Source: Candidatus Accumulibacter contiguus
GTDB taxonomy: Bacteria; Pseudomonadota; Gammaproteobacteria; Burkholderiales; Rhodocyclaceae
Reading direction: 5' to 3'
Assembly (NCBI RefSeq): GCF_012940005.1
Contig: NZ_SPMX01000006.1
Coordinates: forward strand, 124,001 to 188,000
Length of the DNA stretch: 64,000 nt
Below are positions 9,136 through 19,345 of this stretch, piece after piece. Made by a program: the position numbers and the translations under genes. Under the pieces are notes generated by a model. It was not told the DNA's origin. It made no database searches and was given only the letters and a program-made list of their open reading frames with translations. Position 1 is the first letter of the stretch; each line of letters opens with the position of its first letter.

Positions 9136-10242
9136 TTGAATGTCGCGCTGGCCGACGCCTCGATCGCGGCCTGGGACGCCAAGTACCATTACACCGCTTG
9201 GCGGCCGATCACCGCCATCCGCGAAGCCGACAGCGACGGCAACGACGCCACCGCCGCCGACGCCGCGTGGACCTCGCTCCTGATCACGCCGCCCTTCCCC
9301 GAATACGTCTCCGGCCACTCGACCTACAGCGGCGCCGCCGAGACGGTGCTCGCCAGCGCTTTCGGCGCGAGCACCGCCTTCACCATCAGCTCGCAGGGAC
9401 TTCCCGGTGTCGAGCGCAGCTTTGTCAGCGTCCATGACGCCGCCGAGGAAGCCGGCAGGAGCCGCATCTACGGCGGCATTCACTTCGAGTATGCCAACCA
9501 GGCCGGGCTGGCTGCCGGTCGCGCGCTCGGGCAGAAGGTCCTCGACACCTTTGCCAGCCGCACCGACACGCAGGCGCCGAAGCTGCTGCTCGATCCCTCC
9601 GACGGGCTCGTCACCGGCAGCAACGTCACCGTCGGCGGCCGGGTGCTCGACGCGCTCTCCGGTGTCGCCGCGCTGCAGGGTGCGTTCGACGACGCGATGC
9701 CGGCGGCGATCGCCTTCGACGCCGACGGCCGCTTCGGCGTGACGACGACCTTCGCGCTCGACGGCTCGGCCGATGGCGTGCATACGCTGACGCTCAGCGC
9801 CAGCGACGCGCGCGGCAACGCCAGCGCGCCGCTCACCTTCAGTTTCATCCTCGATACCCGTGCGCCGACGATCGCGCTGACCAGTCTCGCCGACGGCGAC
9901 ACGCTGAGCACCGCCTCGCGGCTCACGGGAACCGCCGACCCGACCGGGTCGACGCTGGTCAGTCTCGCCTACGCTTTCGACGGCGGCCGGACGAACCCGG
10001 TCTCGTTCGATCCCGCGAGCGGGCAGTTCGACAGCGCCCTCGATCTCTCGTCGCTCGGCGTCGGCGCACACACGCTGACCCTCGCGGCGCTCGACGCCGC
10101 CGGCCACCGCGCGGTCAGCACGCTGAACCTGACGCTGCCCGAGTCGATCCCGTTGACGATCACCCGCACGACGCCGATGAGGTCGGCGCGACGTTCAAGC
10201 CGCAGGTCTTCTTCTCGCGGCCGGTCGATGTCACGACGCTGA
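9136..10242 (+). pseudogene. Giant LEPR protein, continued: active-site half of the vanadium haloperoxidase and Ig-like domains
   Basis: In the same frame as the preceding section, directly after TAG 9133-9135. It holds all three vanadate-binding motifs of the PAP2/vanadium haloperoxidase superfamily: K-x6-RP (KYHYTAWRP), SGH (PEYVSGHSTYSGA) and SR-x5-H (SRIYGGIHFEYAN). These enzymes oxidise halides with peroxide or act as acid phosphatases. After about 9570 Ig-like domains follow (DTQAPKLLLDPSDGLVTGSN...). The sensible frame is lost near 10150-10165. If the TAG is a substitution of TTG, the joined protein would have a complete active site. Confidence 0.75.
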
Positions 10243-11640
10243 CCGACAGCACCTTCTACGCCACCGACACCACCGGCGCGAAGCTCGCGGCGACGATCGT
10301 TGCGGCCGCCGATGGCCGCTTCGCCTGGCTGTTCCTGAAAGACCCGCTGCCGGGGGCGTCGACGATCACGATCCACGTCGTCGGCGACGGCATTCTGGCC
10401 GGCGACGGCCAGGCGCTCGACGCCGACGGCGACGGCGACGGTACCGCCGGCGGCACGCTCACCACCCGCTTCACGACGGTCAGCGTCACGCCGATCGCCG
10501 GGACGACGATCACCGGCCGACTGCTCGATCCCGGCGACGACCTGAAGCCGATGACCTTCGACGACATCCGCGCCGGCGCCGACGGGGCGCTGCACACCGC
10601 TGATGATGTCTTCCTGCATCCGATCGCCGGCGCGAAGGTCTACATCCTGGGGTTGGAGGGCCACGTCGTCTACACCGACGCCAATGGCTATTTCCACCTC
10701 GACCAGTTGCCGGCCGGCGATGTCAAGCTGGCGGTCGACGGGCGCACGGCGACCAACACGCCGGCGGGGAGTTTCTACCCCGAGATGGTGATGGATCTGA
10801 CGATCGAGGTCGGTTACGACAACACCGTCATGGGCAGCATGGGCACGCATGATGCGATGGCGGCCAACGAGGACCGGCAGGAAGTCTATCTGCCACGCTT
10901 GCAGACGGCGATCCTGCAGAGCGTGAGTAACACCGAGAATACCGAGGTCGGCGTCGATGCGGTGTCGGCGCCGAACCTGACCGACGAGCAGCGCGTGCAG
11001 TTGAAGCTCGAAGTGCAGCCGGGGACGCTTATCGATGCCGACGGCAACGTGATGACCAGCGGCCAGGTCGGCATCAGCACGGTGCCGCCGGAGCTGGTGA
11101 GAGACATGCCGCCGCCGGGAGTGTTGCAGCATACCTTGGATATCACGATCCAGGCGCCGGGAGTGGCGGCGTTCGCGACGCCGCTGGAGATTACGTTCCC
11201 GAATGTCTTCGACGCGGCGCCGGGGACGAAGTTGAACTTCCTGAGCTTTGATCACACGACAGGGAAGTTGGTGATCGAGGGGACGGCGACAGTGTCGGCC
11301 GATGGGTTGTCGGTGACGACAGATCCGGGGGATGGGAATTACCAAGCCGGGGTGGCATGGGGTGACGCCTGCCGGCTTTGTTTACACGCTGGAGTATGGG
11401 CAGCCGTGCGTGGACCCAACTGACCGCCTTAAGAACTTGCTTCACGCTGTTCCGCTGGCATTTGGTGCGGTCTTCAGTGTTGCTGCGGATGGATTGAGCG
11501 TCGCAAGTGCAGGAGTCAGTTCGCGTGCTCTTTCGGTTGCGTCCGCTATCGCCAGTTGGGCGACAACTTTAGGCACTCATTCGTTCGGCGTTAACCCGGG
11601 GACGGCGGGAGCAATATCAGGGCGAAGACACTCGGATATC
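10148..11640 (+). pseudogene. Giant LEPR protein, C-terminal part (two more frameshifts)
   Basis: Resumes in a new frame as DADEVGATFKPQVFFSRPV, a Big_5/SbsA-type Ig-like domain. A carboxypeptidase-regulatory-like domain follows (AGAKVYILGLEGHVVYTDA, FHLDQLPAGDVKLAVDG). Near 11350 the frame shifts again: GNYQAGVAW continues as HGVTPAGFVYTLEYGQPC in another frame, which runs into sequence I cannot place by about 11600. The gene thus loses its 3' end among IS remnants (next recognisable IS sequence at 11842). Bases 11640-11840 hold nothing I recognise. Confidence 0.65.
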
Positions 11641-11841
11641 ATGTGGGGAATTTTATATAAGTTACTGATTTGCAAACAAGTTTCCAAATGGCGCACCCTT
11701 CTTGGACATCCTTTTCTATTCCGAAATACTGGCAAACAGTATGGAAAGCTGAGTTGTAGATCGCCGGAAAAAAACACTAAGTTCATGAAGAATAAGGAAC
11801 TGCCATGTCAATGCTTATGCATTCCGAGTGTCTAGGCCCTG

Positions 11842-12205
11842 AAGCGTGGGGATGTGAGTTATTTAAAAAGTGCACGCCAGTCACGGCGTACTCTAATCTC
11901 TTTGTGGCATCGGATGATCGAGCTGTTTACAAGTTATCTCATCCCTTCTTGGGAGGTGTTGTGGAAGGCAATTGCAAACGGTTACTCGGCCGGTACGCTA
12001 GAGATAGACTCGTCGTAGATCTTTGCTCGTTCGTATGGTGTTTTTTTTGTACCCAGTTTATTGCTCAGTGTGATTGTTAATATAAATTTTATTTCCGTGA
12101 AAAAAAGTCGGAAGCATTACTTCTGCAAAAAACGTAATCTGCGAATGCAAATTGCATTTTATTTTAGGAGTTATCCGAATTGATTTATTATGCCGGGAAC
12201 TGCTG
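11842..12205 (+). mobile_element. 3' end of an IS, truncated copy A
   Basis: Nearly identical to 14060-14423, the right end of the complete element, including the last transposase codons (GCELFK... SLWHRMIELFTSYLIP in mixed frames) and the terminal repeat TGCCGGGAACTGCTG, ending at 12205. The left ~1.3 kb is missing. It lies in direct orientation to the full copy. Confidence 0.8.
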
Positions 12206-12575
12206 CCCCAACGGTGACGCGGCTGCTGGAGGAAATCGATTCCGAGTTGAGGCAAGTCTGGGAGGTTGAACTGCGCCAGCAGGCCGAGCGCGGCATCACA
12301 AACAAGGTCGGCGATTTGCTCTGGCGAGAGAAGATCGGATGGGCAATATGCTTGGAGGAGGCTCCATCAAAAGCGGGCCAGGCTGTAAAGGTCCGTCTGC
12401 GCGGCAAGGAGAAGGCTGTGATGAATGGCTATTACGTCAATGTTTCCGATCTGGCCGGGATGCGCACCTTGGCAGCCTGATCGAGAACCTTCGCCGCACA
12501 GTTTCAGCCACGACCGAAAATCCGGAAAAAGCTGTGACGGTAGCCGATATCCATGCCGATTTGTTCGAGGAATGA
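12206..12575 (+). pseudogene. Unidentified gene remnant between two IS copies
   Basis: Directly after the IS end, a frame reads TVTRLLEEIDSELRQVWEVE through YYVNVSDLAGMRTLAA to a stop at 12480. A second frame then continues SLIENLRRTVSATTENPEKA to 12575. Together they look like one protein of about 120 residues with one frameshift and its 5' end replaced by the IS. I do not recognise the family. A second short frame starts at 12572 overlapping the stop (ATGA), so this may be a fragment of a small operon. From 12576 to 12758 I see no certain gene. Confidence 0.4.
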
Positions 12576-12758
12576 AAACAGTAGTGTTGTTCGAGAGAGG
12601 CAAGTGCTGGATCTCTGGCTGGTTGGCAGGCCGCCTCCGGCCACTACCAGCCGTAGCAGCCCAGAAAAACGAGTGGTGCGAACGGCAGCTAACTCATCAG
12701 AATCAGGTCGTGCAGTTCGGTGACAGTTTATCCTCGCACCCCCAAGAAGACGACTTCT

Positions 12759-14423
12759 CAGCAGTTCCCGGCATAAATTTCCCCCACTAAAAACAACAAG
12801 TTACGAGGCGTTTTCAGCCTCGGTGAAGGGGCTAACTTTGCATTTTAGTAGTATACTTTGACATCTATCTGATTAAGTTTAGCTGCAAGATGAAAAAAAA
12901 CCATTTCTTGGAAAATCACATCAAATTCGGAAGATCTATCGGCTTCGAATTTACTCAAGCAGGCTCGTTCGTCATTTGATGGAATAGTCGATCAGCGCAC
13001 GAATCGCAAATCAATTCCTTTATCAGATGCTTTGATGTCTGGGCTTGCTATGTTTTCAATGAAGTGCCCGTCGCTACTTCAGTTCGATGAAAAAAAGAAA
13101 AAAACGAGGTCATACGGCACAATCTGATGACGATGTATGGTATTCAGACGACCCCATCGGATACGCAGATGCGAAGCATCTTGGACGAAATTGACTTTCG
13201 ACAGCTGAGTTCGAGCTTTTGTGCGCTCCATCAAAGTGCAGTGCAGGCCGGAGTGATGGAGCAATACCATTTTATGAATGGTCACGTATTAGTATCCATT
13301 GATGGTACCGGGCATTTTTAGTTCCGGTGCTACAAGTTGTCCGCAGTGTTGTGTGAAGAAGCACCGGGATGGGAGAGAAGAATATTATCATCAGCTGTTG
13401 TGTGCAACGGTGGTTCACCCGGACTACCCAGTGGTTATTCCCCTGATGCCGGAGCCAATCATGAAAGAGGACGGCGATAACAAAAAATGACTGTGAGCGT
13501 AATGCATCGAAAAGGTTGCTGAAGCACCTGAGCGAGCAATACAAGCACCTGAAGCCGATTATCATAGAGGACAGTTTGTCGGCGAACGGACCACACCTTA
13601 AGTTGTTGAAATCATTAGGAATGAGCTACATTATTGGCGTCAAAGAAGGAGATCATTCCCATTTGTTTGATTTGATCCAGAAAAAAAATGTGTCAAGGGG
13701 AAGCCATTGAATTTGAAAAGATTGACGACGCAGGAATTATTCACGGATTTCGGTTTATTAACGGAGTTCGCCTGAATAAAAGCCATCCGGATTTGCTGGT
13801 TAACTTTTTGGAATATTGGCAAATTAAAAAAAGGCAAGGAGGTTATTTTTTTCGTGGATCACTGATATCGAACTAACGAAAGAGACGGTTTTCAAAGTCA
13901 TGCAAGGAGGTCGAGCGCGCTGGAAAATAGAAAACGAAACGTTTAACACACTGAAGAATCAAGGTTACAATTTAGAGCACAATTACGGACATGGCGAAAA
14001 AAAATTTGAGTTCAGTTTTTGGTTGTTTGACGTTCATGGCTTTTTTAATTGATCAGCTCCAAGCGTGGGGATGTGAGCTATTTAAAAGTGCACGCCAGTC
14101 ACGGCGTACTCTAATCTCTTTGTGGCATCGGATGATCGAGCTGTTTACAAGTTATCTCATCCCTTCTTGGGAGGTGTTGTGGAAGGCAATTGCAAAGGGT
14201 TACTCGGCCGGTACGCTAGAGATAGACACGTCGTAGATCTTTGCTCGTTCGTATGGTGTTTTTTTTGTACCCGGTTTATTACTTAGTGTGATTGTTAATA
14301 TAAATTTTATTTCCGTGAAAAAAAGTCGGAAGCATTACTTCTGCAAAAACGTAATCTGCAAATGCAAATTTGCATTTTATTTTAGGAGTTATCCGAAGTG
14401 ATTTATTATGCCGGGAACTGCTG
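12759..14423 (+). mobile_element. Complete 1665-bp insertion sequence, copy B
   Basis: Bounded by perfect terminal inverted repeats: CAGCAGTTCCCGGCATAA from 12759 and its complement ending at 14423. It contains one transposase reading frame (broken) and is clearly more AT-rich than the surrounding chromosome. No target duplication is obvious next to the ends. The right 364 bp are duplicated at 11842-12205. Confidence 0.85.
12895..14236 (+). pseudogene. IS4-superfamily DDE transposase, multiple frameshifts
   Basis: Read across frames the protein runs: RSSFDGIVDQRTN, SDALMSGLAMFSMKCPSLL, TPSDTQMRSILDEIDF, VSIDGTGHF (first D), CPQCCVKKHRDG, YYHQLLCATVVHPDYPVV, NDCERNASKRLL, IIEDSLSANGPH (second D), LLVNFLEYWQIKK, GGRARWKIENETFNTLKNQG (E of the DDE set, Y-(2)-R-(3)-E-(6)-K-like), and a C-terminus ending GTLEIDTS at 14236. 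At least five frame changes are needed, several at A-runs (for example GAAAAAAAAA around 13998). The active-site residues are all present, so the element may be functional if the frameshifts are sequencing errors. Confidence 0.75.
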
Positions 14424-14543
14424 GCCTTCGTTCGTTCACTTTCGTGTTCGTTCGGCAGAACTCAAAAAATACCAGGGTGGCAAAACCAGCCGCTGGCTCG
14501 TCTAAGCTGTTGATAGATAGACAAAGCAAGTCGGAGGCGGATC

Positions 14544-14690
14544 ATGAGAGACGTGCTCACCGTCCTGGCCCCATTCACTGCGGAGCAACTCGCCCCGGCG
14601 GACCTCGAAGCATGGCGCAAGCAAAGGCGTACCTTGCGAGCCTCCCAACCCCGCGCGCGGGTCAGGCGCTCTCAAAGAAACACGGAGTAG
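14544..14690 (+). CDS. Short hypothetical ORF
   Basis: 48 codons from ATG 14544 behind GGAGGCGG, giving MRDVLTVLAPFTAEQLAPAD then a very basic tail rich in R and Q. No family recognised. It lies between an IS end and an IS110 remnant and could be a truncated leftover of either. The stretch 14691-14934 shows no gene. Confidence 0.25.
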   Translation: MRDVLTVLAPFTAEQLAPADLEAWRKQRRTLRASQPRARVRRSQRNTE

Positions 14691-14934
14691 GCCCGCCGGC
14701 CCTTGCGCCTACGTGCTACTTGTTTCACATGGTTAGTGGCAGTGCCGATATGACCGACCTTCCATTGGTGTGAGCTCACACGAGCCCGATTGCGAGCATG
14801 GTCCGGGAATCGTCGGCGACAGTGGTGAGCGCAGCGATGCGCATCCCGTTTAGGAGATCGATTCGAATTTCGACGTTTCCCATGGCGCTGCCATTCTCAA
14901 CCATCGTGGAGCACGATCATGACCATGCGCAGAG

Positions 14935-15570
14935 ATGAAGTACGTTCCTGGGCGCAAGAGCGACGTGCAGGACTGCCGTTCGAGGCATGCCTCTCACCTG
15001 CAAAAGCGGATGAGCCTGGGGTTCCTGCGCGCGGCCTGGCGCCCGAAAGGCGATGGGTGCGTCGTGCGCACGGTAGCCCGTCAGCGTGAGGTTCTGCTCA
15101 CCGAACAGGCCAGTTGGTTCAGCGCATGCAGAAATCGCTGGTACAGATGAACATCCAGCTCACCGAGGTGCTCACCGACGTCCTGGGCGCGACTGGCCAG
15201 GCGATCATCCGTGCCATCGTGGCGGGCGAACGCGATCCCAAGGTACTGGCAAAGCACCGCGACCGCCGCGTCCAGGCCAGTGCCGAGGAGATCACCCAGG
15301 CGCTGACCGGCAACTGGCGCGACGAGCCCCTGTTCGTACTGCGCCAGTCGCTGGCGATGTACGACGATATCGCCCGCCACCTGACCGAGTGCGACGCGAA
15401 GCTGCAAGCCCTGCTGCGCGCTGCCTGTGCAGCCGCATGGACAAATCCAGTGCCAACACCGCCACGGCGCACAAGCTCGCACGCATGGTGTACTTCATGC
15501 TGACCCGCGGAGAAGACTTCGTCGACCAGGGGCAGCAGCGCCAGCAGATTCTCGCCGCCCTGTCAGAGAT
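14935..15570 (+). pseudogene. IS110-family transposase remnant with internal deletion
   Basis: Fragments in successive frames match an IS110 (DEDD) transposase: VPGRKSDVQDC (one of the acidic residues), LMSLGFLRAAWRPKGD, VRTVARQREVLLTEQ, RMQKSLVQMNIQLTEVLTDV, GERDPKVLAKHRD, then LTECDAKLQALLRA. After about 15430 the sequence jumps to the C-terminus (NTATAHKLARMVYFMLTRGE). The whole Transposase_20 region with the catalytic Ser is missing. The N-terminal ~80 residues are also absent. It is inactive. Confidence 0.75.
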
Positions 15571-15605
15571 CGAAGCGGATCGTCGAGCCGATGATCGCTC
15601 CATCC

Positions 15606-16334
15606 TCAATCCTCCTGGCCATTTTCGAGAATTTCCGTATCCGTATGCGAGTAGGCTGGCGAGCAACAGCAGAGCAACACCAGCGCACCGCTCGTCGATG
15701 CTTCAATGCAGTGTGCCGTTCCCGGCGCGATACCGATGGTGTCGCCAACCCCGACCTTGAACGGCGCCGCTCCCAGAGTCATCTGTCCTTCGCCGGCTGT
15801 GATGTGGTAGATTTCTTCCGTCACGAGATGCCTGTGCAGCATCGTTCTGGTTCCGGCGGGAAGCGTGGCTTCGGCCAGGCTCTGGTTGCGGTTACCCTGA
15901 ACCGCTGGGTGCATCAGCTCGCGGATTTCAGAGCCATCCTTGGTGATATAGGGAGAGACCGCAGCGTAGTTCTGGTACAGTCGCTCGACGGGGAACCACA
16001 TTTCAATTTCCTGGATGCTCTTGCGGCCGACGTTTCGCATCTGGAACAGCGCTTTGCTTCTGTACCATCCAACCACTGCGTTGACCGTCGTCAGGCCTTC
16101 TTTGAGGAGCAGCGTTCGCAAGCGAGGGCTGATCTTGTCGAACGGATCACTGCTGGCCTCCCGCTGTTTGGCTCGGAAATGCCGCTCTATCCGGTCCTTG
16201 ACATTTTCCCTGGAGAGTTGAAACGCCAGTGCAATGTCGGCATGGGACTGCCCAGCTTCCCAGGCAGCGACCATGTTCAGATCGCGTTTCCGTTGCATTG
16301 AGCGTTCTCGGGCAATTGGATCAAGGGCGGTCAT
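15606..16334 (-). CDS. HTH - RNA polymerase alpha-CTD-like - cupin fusion protein
   Basis: A 242-residue protein in one unbroken frame. Residues ~15-55 look like a sigma-region-4/LuxR-type helix-turn-helix (MVAAWEAGQSHADIALAFQL). Residues ~70-115 match the helix-hairpin-helix of the RNA polymerase alpha C-terminal domain (LLLKEGLTTVNAVVGW, MRNVGRKSIQEIEMW). Residues ~125-235 are a complete small cupin (GTRTMLHRHLVTEEIYHITAGEG with H-x-H...E metal ligands, GVGDTIGIAPGTAHCIEA with the second His). Free-standing cupins of this type start at the ITKDGSEIRELMHP motif. Here that motif follows the DNA-binding-like part without a break, so a regulator with a small-molecule or metal-sensing cupin is a reasonable guess. 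Start chosen at the first ATG; no neighbour suggests a pathway. Confidence 0.8.
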   Translation of the reverse strand: MTALDPIARERSMQRKRDLNMVAAWEAGQSHADIALAFQLSRENVKDRIERHFRAKQREASSDPFDKISPRLRTLLLKEGLTTVNAVVGWYRSKALFQMRNVGRKSIQEIEMWFPVERLYQNYAAVSPYITKDGSEIRELMHPAVQGNRNQSLAEATLPAGTRTMLHRHLVTEEIYHITAGEGQMTLGAAPFKVGVGDTIGIAPGTAHCIEASTSGALVLLCCCSPAYSHTDTEILENGQED

Positions 16335-16500
16335 GGGCTTGCTCTCCTGGATGGCGAACGGAAATCCGCGATGCTGATCTTACCAAGCGCAGAGTCCGCC
16401 GAAAATCAGAATGTGCACCAGGGGCATTCCAGTACACTCATCAGAGGCGCGCCGGCTACCCGTGTCGTGCCTCGCCTCTTGTAGCGGGGAAAGGGTCTCC

Positions 16501-17325
16501 ATGACAAGCCGAGTTTCACCTGTTGCGCCATCACTGGAGGATACTGGCGTGCACCAGGAGCGCCCGACCGCCAAGGTGGTGGTGGCGTTCCGCTTCTACG
16601 AGGAATTGAACGACTTCATCGCCCCTGAGCGGCGCCGGCGGGAATTCGACTTTGCGTGCGCCACGGACGCGACCATCAAGCATGTGATTGAAGCCCTCGG
16701 TGTGCCGCACACAGAGGTCGAGCTGATTCTCGTCAATGGGGTCTCGGTTGACTTCGCCCAGCGCCTACGACAAGGCGACCGCATCTCTGTCTATCCGAAG
16801 TTCGAGGCTTTCGACATCAGCCCCCTGCTGCGCGTGCGCCCCGACCCCTTACGTATCACACGCTTTGTCGCCGACGTCCATCTGGGTGGCCTGGCCCGCC
16901 TGTTACGAATGGCCGGGTTCGATACCTTGTACGACAATTCTCTCGACGATGCCGAGATTGAGCGCATCGCCGGACGGGACGGCCGCATCGTACTGACCCG
17001 CGACCGCGACCTGCTCAAGCGGCGGGGTATCACGCGCGGTTGCTACGTGTATGCGCTGAAGCCCGATTCGCAGTTGTCAGAAATACTCGCCCGGCTTGAC
17101 CTTTTTGGCAGCATGCAGCCGCTCTCCCGCTGCCTCAAATGCAACGCCCCGCTCCTGGCGGTGGAAAAGGCGCTAATCCTCGACGCCCTGCCACCCCGTG
17201 TGCGAGAACACCAGCAGGACTTCAGCACCTGCGCAGTATGCCGGCGTGTCTTCTGGGAAGGCAGCCACTGGCGCCACATGCTCGACCGGCTGGCGAAGGC
17301 CGGCAAGGCGGCTGGCGACCAATAG
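16501..17325 (+). CDS. Mut7-C RNase-domain protein with N-terminal ubiquitin/ThiS-like fold
   Basis: 274 residues. Residues ~20-95 form a ThiS/MoaD-like beta-grasp domain ([47 protein letters not shown]). Residues ~105-190 are the PIN-like Mut7-C domain ([34 protein letters not shown]), with acidic residues suited to metal-dependent RNase activity. A zinc ribbon follows (CLKCNAPL ... [14 protein letters not shown]). This is the standard domain order of bacterial Mut7-C proteins, whose cellular target is unknown. Start at 16501 follows GGGGAAAGGG; an upstream in-frame start would add a non-homologous extension. Confidence 0.85.
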   Translation: MTSRVSPVAPSLEDTGVHQERPTAKVVVAFRFYEELNDFIAPERRRREFDFACATDATIKHVIEALGVPHTEVELILVNGVSVDFAQRLRQGDRISVYPKFEAFDISPLLRVRPDPLRITRFVADVHLGGLARLLRMAGFDTLYDNSLDDAEIERIAGRDGRIVLTRDRDLLKRRGITRGCYVYALKPDSQLSEILARLDLFGSMQPLSRCLKCNAPLLAVEKALILDALPPRVREHQQDFSTCAVCRRVFWEGSHWRHMLDRLAKAGKAAGDQ

Positions 17326-17451
17326 GCGTCGACGCATGTAGAGTCGAGATGTGGCGCGGTAACCGTAGGTCCGGCTTGTCTGTATCCGCCCCTTTCGTCT
17401 GGCGGTGCCCAAGTAGCCTGGCCGTAGCCCCGTTTCCACATCCCGCTCATC

Positions 17452-17484
17452 GAACCGGACAGGCGCTTTTCGCGCATCCGGCTC
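17452..17484 (-). ncRNA. Group II intron domain V
   Basis: On the minus strand the 33 bases begin GAGCCGGATGCGCG, have a GAAA-type turn and end CGCCTGTCCGGTTC. They fold into the short conserved hairpin with the AGC-like catalytic triad and the two-base bulge expected of domain V. It lies directly 3' of the maturase stop, as usual. Confidence 0.8.
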
Positions 17485-17496
17485 TCGGACAAGACA

Positions 17497-18639
17497 TCAC
17501 GCTTTCGCCCACGGAAGGTCATGGGTCCGCGTAGGCAAATGGATCAGCCCCAACGCCTCGTGGAGATACCGATCGAGGTAGCGCGTCCCCCCATTGCCGC
17601 GAACCTTGTGTTTCTTGCACAACCACTGGCGGAGCCGTTGCGTGACATGGGTGTTGATCGCTCGATAAGCCGGACTGACTGGACCGAGGGAGAAGTAATT
17701 CGCCCAGCCGGTCAGTTTCCGGTTCAGCCGTCCCACGACAAACTCGGCATCCAGGAGGGTTCGGCGACGGTCAGTTTCCTAATTGACAATTTGCGCCGAC
17801 CAGCGGCGGGCATACCCCAATGTCTTCCATCCGAGGATGAATCGCCGCATGTACAGATTCGACAGCAGCGGTGAAATCGGAGCCCCTTGCGGGGTACCGC
17901 GTCCGGTGTCCCGGTTGGACGTCGTCCGCTTCCGGTGACCGTGTCCGTCGTCCTCTTCCACCGGGGCATCCAGCCATTGCTTGATGAGGTATAGAACGTG
18001 CCGATCAACGATCCGACGGGCGACGCTCTTCATAAGCTCAGGGTGCGGAATGCTATCGAAATAGCCTGATAAATCCGCATCGATCACTTGCTGGTGTCCG
18101 GTGTTCAATAGACGATGAACCGCTTGTACCGCATCCTGCGCTCCCCGCTCTGCCCGGTACGCGTATTGCTCCGGTTGCAGATCGGCTTCAAAGATGGGTT
18201 CCAGCACGAGCATGGCCGCCGTTTGTACCACTCGGTCGGTGATCGTCGGTATGCCCAAGGGGCGCAGCTTGCCGTTCGGCTTGGGAATCCAGACCCGCTT
18301 GACCGCTTCCGGTCGGTAGTCTTTCTTCTTCAGCCGTTCCGCCAGTTCCCCAAGCCAGCGTTCTTCTCCATACGCTTCGATGTCTTCAAAACGTACGCCA
18401 TCCACCCCGGCTGCTCCCTGGTTGGCTTTGCAGCTTCGGTAGGCGTGGTCGAGCACGTCCCGTCGATGAATCTTGTCGTACAGGAGGTAGAACCGGTACT
18501 CGGGTTCTTCCTTCGCTTTGGCATGTAACGCGGTCCGCAGTTTCTGAACGCTGATCGGAGTTTGCAGGTTGTCCAATCTCGTGTCCCTTCCCGCTTCTTG
18601 CGTTGGTCTTGAACTGAGGCCCCTTTCCTCCATCGGCAT
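17497..18639 (-). pseudogene. ltrA: Group II intron reverse transcriptase/maturase, catalytic region deleted
   Basis: The first part (18639 to 17779) carries RT blocks 0-4: YDKIHRRDVLDHAYRSCKAN, GAAGVDGV, RVWIPKPNGKLRPLGIPTI, YAYRAERGAQDAVQAV, VIDADLSGYFDSIPH and GTPQGAPISPLLSNLYM. It stops at RRWSAQIVN, exactly where the YADD catalytic motif should follow. The sequence resumes in the maturase X domain (GRLNRKLTGWANYFSLGPVS, KHKVRGNGGTRYLD, ending DLPWAKA). Roughly 100 residues including YADD and the thumb are gone. RT activity is therefore impossible, though splicing aided by another maturase cannot be excluded. Confidence 0.85.
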
Positions 18640-19095
18640 TACCCGACTTCATCGGTACTACGGGCCTCTCCGCCACCCCATCTCGCCCAGCCTGTCCCTC
18701 GCGGGCGTCCGGTTGGTCTTGCGCTTGACCACGGGATGGGGCTTCCCGTGTTGCGTCTGCCTTCCTCTTTCATGCATGCCATCGCCAATACCCCGGCGGA
18801 ACCACAGGTTGCTTTTCGTTCACTTCACCTGTGACAGCGGCCTTCCCCGTATTAACGCCGGGTCGGCTTCCGCATCACCGTTTTCGAGGCCTGCTCAGCG
18901 TTCACTCACGTTACGGCCTGCATGCTCGCCAAGTTCCTTACAGAACCCTCTACACCAGAGGCTTCAGCCGCTTCGTTACCTCCACGTCTGCTCCAGTTGC
19001 TACCGGTTGGAACGAAAGTTACCGGGCGGGATTCGCACCCGCGGAAAGACAGCGCCTTGCCACGGCGCACGTTAAACCCCGGCTAGCAATAAACC

Positions 19096-19345
19096 ATGAC
19101 TCGCTGGACTGTACCAAAGGCCTCGTTAGCCGGAATCGGCGTGTTTGTAGTTGGGCAGGTGTTGTATGTCATATTCAGCTATCACGAACTATTACGGCTG
19201 GTGCTACTTGGTGCTCCTGGGTTTGCTGCATTTGTAGCCGCCTATTTGGCGCCACGCAGGAAAATGGCTGTTGGAATGTCCATGGCTATACGGGGCGATG
19301 CTTGGCGAACTGATGGCTCGTGTTTATCAGCACTTCGGCGGGTAA
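19096..19345 (+). pseudogene. Small membrane protein, one frameshift
   Basis: Starts MTRWTVPKASLAGIGVFVVG with two hydrophobic segments (GIGVFVVGQVLYVIFSY and LLRLVLLGAPGFAAFVAAYL) and a short basic loop. Near 19290 the protein-like sequence moves frame and ends GAMLGELMARVYQHFGG at 19345. About 82 residues if repaired. The family is unknown. It begins 26 bp beyond the group II intron 5' end, on the opposite strand. Confidence 0.5.

Larger units (their letters stand above)
17400..19070 (-). mobile_element. Group II intron, internally deleted
   Basis: On the minus strand the 5' boundary GTGCGCC is at 19070 and matches the GUGYG start of group II introns. The next ~430 bases hold no protein gene and would be the domain I-III ribozyme. 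An intron-encoded protein follows, then domain V at 17452-17484. The 3' end lies near 17400 but domain VI is not clear enough to fix it. The bases just 5' of the intron (GGGGTTTAAC on the minus strand) would be the exon-binding target. The encoded reverse transcriptase has a deletion, so the intron should not be mobile by itself. Confidence 0.8.

Noticed and set aside
4957-10107. A 1716-codon open frame on the minus strand opposite the giant LEPR gene
   Set aside because: Its composition (mainly G, A, R, E, V, D) is the mirror of a GC-rich, D/T/A-rich coding strand; no domain is visible, and the plus strand carries recognisable domains throughout. An open antisense frame is expected with this codon usage.
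15119-15760. Several long frames on both strands over the IS110 remnant
   Set aside because: Only the pieces matching IS110 make sense; the others are complements or out of frame.
18569-19313. Overlapping plus-strand frames resembling proline/serine-rich proteins
   Set aside because: They lie over the group II intron ribozyme and are read from its complement.
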